Source of the DNA: Listeria monocytogenes
GTDB taxonomy: Bacteria; Bacillota; Bacilli; Lactobacillales; Listeriaceae
Assembly (NCBI RefSeq): GCF_041765605.1
Contig: NZ_CP168900.1
Location: 2,000,001-2,064,000 of the forward strand
DNA length: 64,000 nucleotides
Direction of reading: 5' to 3'
A program made the translations under genes and the position numbers. How positions within the stretch are numbered: the stretch's first letter is position 1; every line of letters starts with the position of its first letter. Below, one piece after another: positions 48,765 through 56,693 of the stretch. Below the pieces are notes generated by a model. The model saw only the letters and a list, made by a program, of their open reading frames with translations. It was not told the origin of the DNA and did no database searches.

Positions 48765-49752
48765 GGTTTATGACGTAACTATTATTGGCGGCGGCCCCAT
48801 CGGCCTATTCTCCGCTTTTTATAGCGGCTTGCGTTCTATGAAAACTAAAATTATCGATGCCGAACCAGCAGTTGGCGGCAAAATTCGTTACTTTTTTCCA
48901 GAAAAAATCATTCGCGACATTGGTGGCATTCCAGCTATTACCGGTGCAAATCTTGTCGCAAATTTAAAAGAACAAGCAGAAACCTTTCATCCGACTATTG
49001 TTTGCAACGAGCGAGTAGTTGATGTGACCAGACTAGCTGATGGCACATTCCAACTAACCTCGCATAACGGTTCGATTCATTTTTCTAAAACGATTGTTAT
49101 TGCAACAGGCAGTGGCACTTTCGAAGTCAATAAACTCGAAGCTTTGCATGCCGAAGATTTCCCATCAGCCATTCATTATGATGTTAGAAACATCGAACAA
49201 TTTCGCAACAAAGTAGTGGCTGTTTCTGGCGGTGGAAATGCTGCTATTGACTGGGCTCAAACCCTCGAACCCATTGCCAAACAAGTACACCTTATTTACC
49301 GTGGCGAGGATTTTAAAGCACACGAGGAAAGTGTCCGAGAACTTCAAAATTCTCGCGTCGAAATCCATATCCACCATGAAATCAGTGAACTAATCGGAAC
49401 GAACAACCAACTAACAGAAATCAATGTTTGCTGCAATCAAACCCAAGCCACGAAAACAATTCAAACAGATGCACTTTTCATTAATCACGGGGTAAAAGTA
49501 GACCTTGGAACAATGGCGGAGTGGGGCTTTGAACAAGCCGATTTTGGCATTGTCGTGGATGACGAGATGAAGACGACGGTTCCTGGCATTTTCGCTTGTG
49601 GAGATAGTGCGACCTACCCTCGAAAAATACGCATTATCGCAGCGGGGCTTCATGAAGGGCCCATCGCGATTAATAGTGCGAAAAAATATTTAGAACCTAC
49701 TGCCGCAGATGAAGCGATGATTAGCACGCATCACGAAAGCTTTATTGGTTAA
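48754..49752 (+). CDS. Ferredoxin-NADP reductase (thioredoxin-reductase-like)
   Basis: 332 residues. FAD motif GGGPIGLFSAFYSG near residue 12, NADP motif VSGGGNAAIDWA, and C-terminal GIFACGDSA. The missing CxxC makes it a ferredoxin/flavodoxin-NADP reductase rather than thioredoxin reductase. TTG 48754 is 10 bp after AAAGGAG. Overlap with fhuC under the same Fur box suggests it reduces imported ferric siderophore, directly or through ferredoxin; that is inference. Confidence 0.88.
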   Translation: MPNEVYDVTIIGGGPIGLFSAFYSGLRSMKTKIIDAEPAVGGKIRYFFPEKIIRDIGGIPAITGANLVANLKEQAETFHPTIVCNERVVDVTRLADGTFQLTSHNGSIHFSKTIVIATGSGTFEVNKLEALHAEDFPSAIHYDVRNIEQFRNKVVAVSGGGNAAIDWAQTLEPIAKQVHLIYRGEDFKAHEESVRELQNSRVEIHIHHEISELIGTNNQLTEINVCCNQTQATKTIQTDALFINHGVKVDLGTMAEWGFEQADFGIVVDDEMKTTVPGIFACGDSATYPRKIRIIAAGLHEGPIAINSAKKYLEPTAADEAMISTHHESFIG

Positions 49753-49790
49753 AAAAAGGATTTGGGCTCACTCGCCCAAATCCTTTTTTT
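49753..49790. terminator. Bidirectional terminator between the reductase and tetR genes
   Basis: AAAAGGATTTGGGC / GCCCAAATCCTTTT (about 49754-49787), T-runs both ways. The tetR stop codon (49768-49770) lies in the hairpin loop. Confidence 0.92.
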
Positions 49791-50388
49791 CTTCGCATAT
49801 CCCAAATTCGACAATTCGCATCATTTCCGTAAAATCCTTCGCAAGCGGAACAAAATCTTCCATCGTCGCATTCGGATGACTTTGCAAATAGACTGTACTC
49901 GTCTCCGTAATATGTTTAAAAAGAGCCGCCATCACTTTACGCGCCGCATCCATGTTCACATCTTTTTTCAACTTCATTTCACTTAAAACTTGATTCATTT
50001 GTGCTTCCGACCGCTCAATTGCCTTATCAAAAAAGCCATCCAGTTTGCCTTTCAATTCAACGGGGGGATTTCCATAAGCTTGCATAATCAATCCGAATAC
50101 GGCAGGATATTTGCGATTAAAATCCAGTTTCATTTTCGTTGACCAAATCGCCATTTCGACAAAGTCTGCCCAATGTTCCCCTTCCAAACGAACCTCCTTG
50201 GTCGCAAAATCAACCGCATAACTAACAGCCGCAACATAAAGCTTTTCTTTAGAACCAAAATAGTGAAAAATTAGCCCTTTCGAAACACCAGCTTTTGCGC
50301 AAATTTTATTCGTACTAGCCGCCTGATATCCTTTTTCCGTAAATTCTTCCATTGCTGCTTCTATAATTTTTAGTCGTTTTTCATCCAT
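49768..50388 (-). CDS. TetR-family repressor of the adjacent ABC exporter
   Basis: 206 residues. N-terminal helix-turn-helix (YQAASTNKICAKAGVSKGLIFHYFGSKEKLY, about 20-50), then a variable ligand domain. It is last in an operon with the permease (TAATG coupling) and ATPase. Two matching palindromes before the ATPase gene are the likely operators, so it would repress its own operon. Ligand unknown. Confidence 0.9.
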   Translation of the reverse strand: MDEKRLKIIEAAMEEFTEKGYQAASTNKICAKAGVSKGLIFHYFGSKEKLYVAAVSYAVDFATKEVRLEGEHWADFVEMAIWSTKMKLDFNRKYPAVFGLIMQAYGNPPVELKGKLDGFFDKAIERSEAQMNQVLSEMKLKKDVNMDAARKVMAALFKHITETSTVYLQSHPNATMEDFVPLAKDFTEMMRIVEFGICEEKKDLGE

Positions 50389-51203
50389 TATACTTTCAAA
50401 TCCTTTTTCTTATACAGAACAAATGTCATAGCAACCATCACGACAATTACCCCACATGAAATCAAGGCATTGGTTCCAGTAATTCCTTTATTCATAATTT
50501 CTGAAGGAATCGCATAATTAATTGGTGAAAAATATTGGAAGAAATCGACCTTATCATTTAAACCAGCCATAATACCCAAAATATACGTCAAGAATACTAG
50601 CGCAAGTGCAACCGGGGAGGCTTGCTTAGCTGAACGAAGCACCGCTGAAACCATAAAACCTGCACTCATAAATACAGCAGCCACTAGCAACTCGCTAGAA
50701 AACACTCGTACAAGCTCCATGACTAAATTACCACCATCAACCCCACTCGGCTTCAAGAAAAGAACAAGTACGACCGAAGCCACAAATGTAATTGCCCAAA
50801 AAGCTACAAACGACAATAAGTTCCCAATCATTTTCCAGAAAACTAGACTAGTCCGTGTAATTGGCTGCGCATATAAAAACTCAATCGTCCCGTCCGTTTC
50901 TTCTTTTATCAACGCCTGCGCTCCTATTAACGCCGCGTATACACATGCCGCAATAAAAATATATTGAAAAACATACGCAAAATAGGCATCAATATTCGTT
51001 AAATCCGCCATCGAATCCATATGCAAAATTTTCATCATATCTTGCGGAAGTGCATTCATTTTCGTATTCACTAAATCTTGCATTCCACTACTTTGCATAC
51101 TTGGGAAGAAAGCCATAAAAACACCTAAAATCACAATCACCACAACTGCCCAAACAACCAGACTCTTTATCCGCGTTTTCCATTCAATGTGCAAGATGTT
51201 CAT
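50388..51203 (-). CDS. ABC transporter permease (ABC-2 type)
   Basis: 271 residues with six hydrophobic helices and a large first loop, ABC-2/YhaP-like layout. It starts inside the ATPase stop (ATGA) and ends in the tetR start (TAATG), so all three are co-translated. Likely a drug or lipid exporter under TetR control; substrate unknown. Confidence 0.87.
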   Translation of the reverse strand: MNILHIEWKTRIKSLVVWAVVVIVILGVFMAFFPSMQSSGMQDLVNTKMNALPQDMMKILHMDSMADLTNIDAYFAYVFQYIFIAACVYAALIGAQALIKEETDGTIEFLYAQPITRTSLVFWKMIGNLLSFVAFWAITFVASVVLVLFLKPSGVDGGNLVMELVRVFSSELLVAAVFMSAGFMVSAVLRSAKQASPVALALVFLTYILGIMAGLNDKVDFFQYFSPINYAIPSEIMNKGITGTNALISCGVIVVMVAMTFVLYKKKDLKV

Positions 51204-52087
51204 TTGACTTCTCCCCCTTCGTATAGCGTCATAAACTTATCTTCCAGTTCTTGATTCGTAATGGTTAAATCCGTAATTTCTTTTTCTTGAAGTAGCGGCA
51301 AAATCGTTTTAATATCATCATCAAAAATAAGACGTGCTTTTCCCGCCTCGTTTTCAATCACTCTTGCGCCCGCATTCGTTAATTTTTCCAATGGCAAATT
51401 CGTTCCCTTCAGCGCAATCACTTTACCCGTCATTTGTTGATTAGCGATATCTTCCACCGCGATAATATTTCCGTTTCGAATAAAAGCAGCTCTTGAACAA
51501 TATTCTTGAACCTCACGTAAATTATGACTAGAAAGAAAAATCGTCATTCCTTCTTTATTTCGCTCAGTCATTTCTTTAAACAAATAATGTTGCATTAATG
51601 GATCCAGCCCATTCGTTGGTTCATCTAAAATAAATAATTTCGGTTCAGTAATAAGTCCAGCGACAATCGCCACTTTTTTCTTATTTCCAAGCGACATTTC
51701 TCCAAAGCGTTTTTTCGGATCAATTGAAAACATTTCATAATATGTATTCATTTTTTGCGTTGCATTTTCAATATGATGGAACTTGGCAGCGTAGTGGATA
51801 ATATCATTTGCTGTCATTTGTGGATAATAGCGAACTTCACTCGGCACATATCCGACCATTTTCTTAATTTCAGCAGAGTCTTTCACCACATCTTTCCCAA
51901 GGACCGTCGCACTCCCACTCGTTGCGTAAATAAAATTCAGTAAGACTTTAATTGTCGTTGATTTCCCCGCACCATTCGGACCGATAAAACCGTAAAGTTC
52001 CCCTTCATTTACAGACAAATTCACATTTTCAATTGCTCGCTTTTTATGGTAATTTTTTGTGAGCGACTCCACTTTAATTGCTTCCAT
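51200..52087 (-). CDS. ABC transporter ATP-binding protein
   Basis: 295 residues. Walker A GPNGAGKST (about 36-44), signature MSLGNKKKVAIVAGL, Walker B KLFILDEPTNGLD, and H-switch SSHNLREVQEY. A ~70-residue C-terminal extension is usual for exporter ATPases of this type. First gene of the operon; the signature reads LGNKK rather than LSGGQ, a variant common in this exporter group. Confidence 0.9.
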   Translation of the reverse strand: MEAIKVESLTKNYHKKRAIENVNLSVNEGELYGFIGPNGAGKSTTIKVLLNFIYATSGSATVLGKDVVKDSAEIKKMVGYVPSEVRYYPQMTANDIIHYAAKFHHIENATQKMNTYYEMFSIDPKKRFGEMSLGNKKKVAIVAGLITEPKLFILDEPTNGLDPLMQHYLFKEMTERNKEGMTIFLSSHNLREVQEYCSRAAFIRNGNIIAVEDIANQQMTGKVIALKGTNLPLEKLTNAGARVIENEAGKARLIFDDDIKTILPLLQEKEITDLTITNQELEDKFMTLYEGGEVK

Positions 52088-52108
52088 GTTCTCTCCTCCA
52101 CACTCAAA

Positions 52109-52157
52109 TTGACCACTTAGTCAACTAGAGTATAACCTCTTTTGACCAGGTAGTCAA
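52109..52157 (-). promoter_or_regulatory. TetR operators and promoter of the ABC operon
   Basis: Two palindromes TTGACCACTTAGTCAA (52109-52124) and TTGACCAGGTAGTCAA (52142-52157) differ only in their centre. On the minus strand TTGACT (52157-52152), 17 bp and TATACT (52134-52129) form a promoter; its -35 is inside the second palindrome and the first covers the transcript start. Confidence 0.8.
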
Positions 52158-52332
52158 TTTAGAACTATTAAGTCCTTTCTCACAATCAAAATCTAATTCC
52201 AACTAAAATCTATAAATGTAGACAGATTACTGTTTTTCATCCTCCTAAAGTCTTTAAAAATCCACTTTTAGCCTAATAATGCTAATTTCAATAATCGCTT
52301 AATTCCAGATAGAATAACTATATTCCAGGTGA

Positions 52333-52338
52333 TATAAT
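52333..52338 (+). promoter_or_regulatory. Extended -10 promoter of the toxin-like locus
   Basis: TGATATAAT is an extended -10 with a perfect TATAAT. No good -35 is visible. Transcription would start near 52345. Confidence 0.55.
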
Positions 52339-52398
52339 ACAGTATGTAAGTAAGTTTATGGTGGTGGCTAGCTCTTTCAACATGAAAGGGGGGTGCCT

Positions 52399-52440
52399 AT
52401 GACTTTTTTGTTAGGAACTCCTGGAAAGGATAACCCATGA
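52399..52440 (+). CDS. 13-residue upstream frame coupled to the holin-like toxin
   Basis: ATG 52399 follows a very strong GAAAGGGGGG ribosome site and encodes 13 residues (MTFLLGTPGKDNP) ending in TGA at 52438-52440, which overlaps the toxin ATG as ATGA. The toxin itself has no good ribosome site, so this frame may drive its translation by coupling. The protein product may have no function. Confidence 0.55.
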   Translation: MTFLLGTPGKDNP

Positions 52441-52523
52441 CCGTTTATGAAGCACTCTCTTTTGCAGTCGCTTTTACAACTTTAATGTTGTTACTAAACA
52501 GTCAAAATAACACAAAAAAATAA
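52437..52523 (+). CDS. Putative holin-like toxin peptide (Hol_Tox / type I toxin)
   Basis: 28 residues: a conserved-looking MTVYEALSFAVAF start, a hydrophobic stretch (about 8-20), and a polar Asn/Gln/Lys tail. The MTVYEALS opening and size are those of the holin-like toxin family seen in Enterococcus and Bacilli type I toxin-antitoxin loci. It would insert in the membrane. A bidirectional terminator begins at its stop codon, and an opposing promoter lies 115 bp downstream. Recognition is by memory of the family, without a search. Confidence 0.72.
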   Translation: MTVYEALSFAVAFTTLMLLLNSQNNTKK

Positions 52524-52560
52524 CCACTCATAAACTTTGGACGGTTTAGTGGTTATTTTT
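52514..52560. terminator. Shared bidirectional terminator of toxin and antitoxin RNAs
   Basis: Perfect 13-bp arms AAAAATAACCACT (52516-52528) and AGTGGTTATTTTT (52548-52560) give T-tracts on both strands. Overlapping 3' ends make the RNAs complementary here. Confidence 0.85.
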
Positions 52561-52631
52561 ATAACATATTAAACTAGCTGCCACCTTAAATGGGCTTACG
52601 TTTGAGGGTCATGTTCTTGCATGGCTCTCTT
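52523..52631 (-). ncRNA. Candidate antitoxin RNA
   Basis: On the minus strand TTGCCA (52667-52662), 18-bp spacer, TATTAT (52643-52638) promotes an RNA from about 52631 running into the shared terminator. It has no ribosome site or credible frame. Besides the terminator overlap, CTAGCT occurs in both transcripts' 5' regions in pairing orientation. Predicted to bind the toxin mRNA. Confidence 0.6.
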
Positions 52632-52737
52632 TTCATAATAATACCACATTCTAAGCTCTTTTGGCAATAATTCACATAATTAAGGCACAACGATAATTAA
52701 CTCTACTATAACTTTAAATGAATGAGATTATCTAGTC

Positions 52738-53322
52738 CTATATAATATCCAATTCTTGAAAGCATAGAAAATTCTCTTCATCCAATGAAGCTAATTTATC
52801 TCTAACTTTTTCTGATACTACTAGGTTGAATGCTCCACCCCATTTATCTAAAGAAAAACACTCAAGTTCTGATGGTATTTTATTTCTTTGCAATGTTGGT
52901 TTAAGGAAAAATTGGGCTATAGAGTTTTCCCATGGCTCAAGCGTATAATTCGAAGGCCATTCAATATATTCCGATTTATTGAAATCAACACAATCGACTT
53001 TCCTATTAAAATGAAAAACCACGTAATCATTATTTTCAGCTTCAACTGCTACATTTAAAAGTTCAAGGCCATTGAATGAAATTTCAGCTTTATTAAATTT
53101 CCTTGCATTTGCTATTAGATAATAAGTGCCAATACTTGCAAAATCAGGACTTTCACCCTTCTTTATTGCTTTAATTTTTAATTTGTACTCTCTATTTATT
53201 AAATACGGATAAGCGTCTTTAGGGGCTATTCTTTCCATATTATTATAAAAATCAATACTAAACACTTCATATTTCTTCCATTTTTTCTTATCATTATTGA
53301 GCATTAGTTTATAATACTTCAT
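52738..53322 (-). CDS. Immunity-like protein (Imm11/DUF1629 or Imm43-like)
   Basis: 194 residues starting MKYYKLMLNNDKK (ATG 53322, about 6 bp after AAAGGGG; another ATG one codon earlier). The late NLVVSEKVRDKL followed by a short strand to the C-terminus resembles the Imm11/DUF1629 and Imm43 immunity families, whose members neutralise polymorphic toxins. No toxin is encoded nearby. AT-rich relative to neighbours. Family assignment is tentative. Confidence 0.6.
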   Translation of the reverse strand: MKYYKLMLNNDKKKWKKYEVFSIDFYNNMERIAPKDAYPYLINREYKLKIKAIKKGESPDFASIGTYYLIANARKFNKAEISFNGLELLNVAVEAENNDYVVFHFNRKVDCVDFNKSEYIEWPSNYTLEPWENSIAQFFLKPTLQRNKIPSELECFSLDKWGGAFNLVVSEKVRDKLASLDEENFLCFQELDII

Positions 53323-53469
53323 CATTCGCCCCTTTCTATAATTCTATTTAATCGTTCTCCTAATTTCTTTATAAACTGCAACCATCATAAATAGGTTTAG
53401 GCTTTCATACACTATTATTAAAAAGACTTCTTCAAAATATAAAGTAACCTTCTATTTGCACCTTGCGTC

Positions 53470-53940
53470 CTATTTTAGAACAACTTTATTTGGTTTTTTG
53501 TCTATTGAAATTAATAATGAATCTAGATAGTTAGGATCATGAAAGCTATTCCAGGGCACTAAAGAATAATACGCATTCATTAAGCTTACAATAATTCCAG
53601 AACCTCGTGAAGTAACATTTATGAAACCGTCTCTCCTCAATTCGTCCAGTTTGATATACTTATTAATTGGAAATTCTGTGGAAGCCGTGGAAAAAACCTT
53701 CCAATCCCCCGAATCTAAAAGGTCTCTAGTTACAAATAGTAATGATATTAACTCATTTTCATATAGAATGGGTTCAACTTCTGGAATTTCATTTACACGA
53801 TGGGCATAAAATGCGCAAACAGCGCTATTCAGAGCATCTGGTTCAAAACCTACAACTCTGCCTATACAGAAAGAACCATCTAGTAGTGAAACCGAAAATA
53901 AATCACCAACACCCCACACTTGTTTTTTTCGCTTTGTCAT
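53470..53940 (-). CDS. Imm26-family immunity-like protein
   Basis: 156 residues. The N-terminus VWGVGDLFSVSLLDGSFCIGRVVG and the later DPNYLDSLL are the pattern of Imm26 (annotated as immunity 26/HocA-like), thought to protect against polymorphic toxins. AGGAG precedes ATG 53940. It lies 45 bp after nudF without a terminator, so it may ride on nudF transcription. No partner toxin is visible. Confidence 0.72.
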   Translation of the reverse strand: MTKRKKQVWGVGDLFSVSLLDGSFCIGRVVGFEPDALNSAVCAFYAHRVNEIPEVEPILYENELISLLFVTRDLLDSGDWKVFSTASTEFPINKYIKLDELRRDGFINVTSRGSGIIVSLMNAYYSLVPWNSFHDPNYLDSLLISIDKKPNKVVLK

Positions 53941-53985
53941 TTTTCATAGTCTCCTATAAATTTATCACACACAGTCGAACAAAAT

Positions 53986-54552
53986 TTATTCATTTTCTTC
54001 TATTAATAGTTGCATTTTCCAGTACTGTATCGCGTACATTGTTTTTGCGTCATGAATGCATTGTTGCGCTATTAATTGTTCTGCTTCTTCCAGCGTTACT
54101 TTGACTAAATTAATAAATTCATCTGCATCTTGCGCCAATGGATGCTCCATTTTCCGGAGGTCACGCGCTACATAAATATATAAAAGTTCATTGGCAAATC
54201 CAGGTGATGTATAAAAAGAAGTGAGATACGTTAAATCATCGGACTGAAAACCAGTTTCTTCTTCTAGTTCCCGTTTTGCGGTCACGAGCGGATCTTCCCC
54301 TGGCTCCATTTTACCAGCTGGAATTTCGATAATGTTTTTTTCGAGTGGCTTTCGGAATTGCTCTACTAAGTACATTCTTCCATCTGCTGAAAAAGGTATA
54401 ATTGCCACACCACCGGGATGCTTGACGATTTCGCGCTTGCCCTTTTCCCCGTTTGGCAACTCCACATCATCTACTTGCAATTCAATAATATTTCCGCTAA
54501 AAAACTTTTCTGTATGGAGCGTTTTTTCCTCTAGTGAGTCCATTTCTGCCAC
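53986..54552 (-). CDS. nudF: ADP-ribose pyrophosphatase, Nudix family
   Basis: 188 residues. The Nudix box GKMEPGEDPLVTAKRELEEETGF is complete, preceded by GGVAIIPFSADGRMYLVEQFRKP as in NudF/YqkG. Hydrolyses ADP-ribose to AMP and ribose-5-phosphate. Likely a housekeeping gene; the immunity-like genes follow it on the same strand. Confidence 0.93.
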   Translation of the reverse strand: MAEMDSLEEKTLHTEKFFSGNIIELQVDDVELPNGEKGKREIVKHPGGVAIIPFSADGRMYLVEQFRKPLEKNIIEIPAGKMEPGEDPLVTAKRELEEETGFQSDDLTYLTSFYTSPGFANELLYIYVARDLRKMEHPLAQDADEFINLVKVTLEEAEQLIAQQCIHDAKTMYAIQYWKMQLLIEENE

Positions 54553-54817
54553 CTACCTCTCATTTTTTTCATTATAACATAACTAAGTCCGAGTTTAATT
54601 TACATCGCACGACTGATAACATCTATTTTCTAAATATGGTATGATAAGAACAAATAAAGGACAATTTCTAAAATATAAAAACCATTCAGCTTGCCTAGTT
54701 TTCGCTTACAAAATATACTTAAATGGTAGGTTACTTTCCATCAATCTTTATTTTTAGAAAAATTTACTATAAGAAAAGCGGACCTTTTAAACAGGTACTT
54801 AAAGGAGAAGATGTATA

Positions 54818-55477
54818 ATGACCGTTTTTAAAAAGATATTAGCATTCACAGGTTCCATTTTCCTTGTCATGCTTTTGGCTGGTATCCTCACTTCACTAAT
54901 CCATAGTGGCTTGGTAATTGCAGCAATTGTTATCGCTGTTGCGGCTATCCTATTTTTCTTTTCATCTAAAGCTGGGGACCGTGCACAAATGATAGCAACT
55001 GGATTAACCAAGAAAGAATATAAATATATTCGCACTAACTTAGAAGAAGCTCGTGTGAAAATTATCCGCCTTCAAAAAATTATGACACAAAATAAAGCGT
55101 TATATTCTTTCCAAGAACGCAACAAAACACTTTTACTTACAAAAAGAATTTACGGCATCGTAAAAGATGAACCAAAACGTTTTTATGAAGCAGAAGATTT
55201 CTTTTTCTCCCATCTTGACTCATTGGTGGAGCTAACTGAAAAATATGCTTTCTTAGAAAAACAACCCGTAAAAGACAAAAAAATCTATCAAACACTTTCT
55301 GATACGCGCACACTTTTAAATGATTTAAGTCGCGTAATTGAAAAGGATTTATTTACACTTTTGAATCAAGACGTGAACAACCTTGATTTCGAATTAGAAG
55401 TAGCGAAAAACTCCATTTCTAAACAGAAAAAGAAATTTGAAAGGGGTACAAAAGATGACCGAGAACAAGCCAAGTGA
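54818..55477 (+). CDS. XpaC-like membrane protein
   Basis: 219 residues. Two hydrophobic helices at the N-terminus (about 7-25 and 28-48), then a helical cytosolic domain ([34 protein letters not shown]) typical of the XpaC family (named for a BCIP-hydrolysis phenotype; role unclear). It overlaps telA by 23 bp; the pair is conserved in Firmicutes and probably works together. Confidence 0.85.
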   Translation: MTVFKKILAFTGSIFLVMLLAGILTSLIHSGLVIAAIVIAVAAILFFFSSKAGDRAQMIATGLTKKEYKYIRTNLEEARVKIIRLQKIMTQNKALYSFQERNKTLLLTKRIYGIVKDEPKRFYEAEDFFFSHLDSLVELTEKYAFLEKQPVKDKKIYQTLSDTRTLLNDLSRVIEKDLFTLLNQDVNNLDFELEVAKNSISKQKKKFERGTKDDREQAK

Positions 55478-56654
55478 AGAAACAAATGAATTAAAAGATT
55501 TAGTTATTGAGAAAGAGTTCAACCAAACGTTAGATGATCTTCTTGCTAACCCGTTTGGATCAGACGGCGAAACAGCCGCAAATATTGTAAATAACGAAAC
55601 AGATGCAGCTCCTCGCCTTGTCGATATGCTTACAGAAACAAATAAAAAACAAGCACTAGAGTTATCTAAACAAATCGAACCAGGAAACCAAGCAGCTATT
55701 CTTGGCTACGGAGCTCCAGCCCAAGCCAAACTCCATGACTTTTCTCATTCGATGTTAGCTCATGTACAAAAGCAAGATGTTGGGCCAATTGGCGATATTA
55801 TTAGCGATTTAATGTATCGTTTACAAGAAGCGGACCCGGATGAACTTGCGGCTCGAAACAAAAACGTCTTCACCAAAATGTTCCACCGTGTAAAACAATC
55901 CATCAACGAAATTACTTCTAAATATCAAAAAATTGGTACCCAAATTGACCGCATCGCGTTAAAACTGGAACATTCCAAAAAGCGTTTAATGGAAGATAAC
56001 TCCTTCCTAGAACAGCTTTATGATAAAAATAAAGATTACTTCCAAGCACTTAATATTTACATTGCTGCTGGAGAACTAAAATTAGAAGAAATTAACACAA
56101 AAATGCTCCCAGAACTCCGTAAAAAAGCGGAACAAACTGGCGACCAAATGGATTACCAAGAAGTGAATGACTTAACACAATTCGCTGATCGTCTGGATAA
56201 ACGAGTATATGATTTACGCTTAAGTCGTCAAATCACTATCCAACAAGCGCCGCAAATTCGCTTAATCCAAAATACAAACCAAGCACTCGCTGAAAAAATC
56301 CAGTCTTCCATTATGACTGCGATTCCACTTTGGAAAAACCAAGTAGCTATCGCGCTTACCTTGCTTCGTCAACAACAAGCCGTAGCAGCTCAGCGCCAAG
56401 TTTCTGAAACAACGAACGAACTTCTAAAACGAAACGCCGATATGCTAAAAACAAACGCTATCGAAACAGCGCGTGAAAACGAAAGAGGTATTGTGGATAT
56501 CGAGACACTTAAAGAAACTCAATCTAGCTTGATTGAAACCTTGCAAGAAACACTTAAAATTCAACAAGAAGGCCGTGCCAAACGTGCCGTAGCTGAGAAA
56601 GAGCTTGTAACAATGGAACAAGAACTTAAAGAGCGTTTACTTGAAATGAAATAA
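55455..56654 (+). CDS. TelA-family (toxic anion resistance) protein
   Basis: 399 residues, entirely helical and soluble, with the TelA core ([21 protein letters not shown] ... [31 protein letters not shown]). Linked in the literature to tellurite, nisin and cell-envelope stress tolerance; in L. monocytogenes the homolog affects nisin and antibiotic tolerance. ATG 55455 follows AAGGGG. Strong terminator after it. Confidence 0.9.
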   Translation: MTENKPSEETNELKDLVIEKEFNQTLDDLLANPFGSDGETAANIVNNETDAAPRLVDMLTETNKKQALELSKQIEPGNQAAILGYGAPAQAKLHDFSHSMLAHVQKQDVGPIGDIISDLMYRLQEADPDELAARNKNVFTKMFHRVKQSINEITSKYQKIGTQIDRIALKLEHSKKRLMEDNSFLEQLYDKNKDYFQALNIYIAAGELKLEEINTKMLPELRKKAEQTGDQMDYQEVNDLTQFADRLDKRVYDLRLSRQITIQQAPQIRLIQNTNQALAEKIQSSIMTAIPLWKNQVAIALTLLRQQQAVAAQRQVSETTNELLKRNADMLKTNAIETARENERGIVDIETLKETQSSLIETLQETLKIQQEGRAKRAVAEKELVTMEQELKERLLEMK

Positions 56655-56693
56655 TCAAAAAGGCTAGCACCTAAATCGTGCTAGCCTTTTTTA
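56655..56693. terminator. Bidirectional terminator between telA and dinB
   Basis: Perfect 13-bp stem AAAAGGCTAGCAC / GTGCTAGCCTTTT (56658-56690) with T-runs on both strands. Confidence 0.92.
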
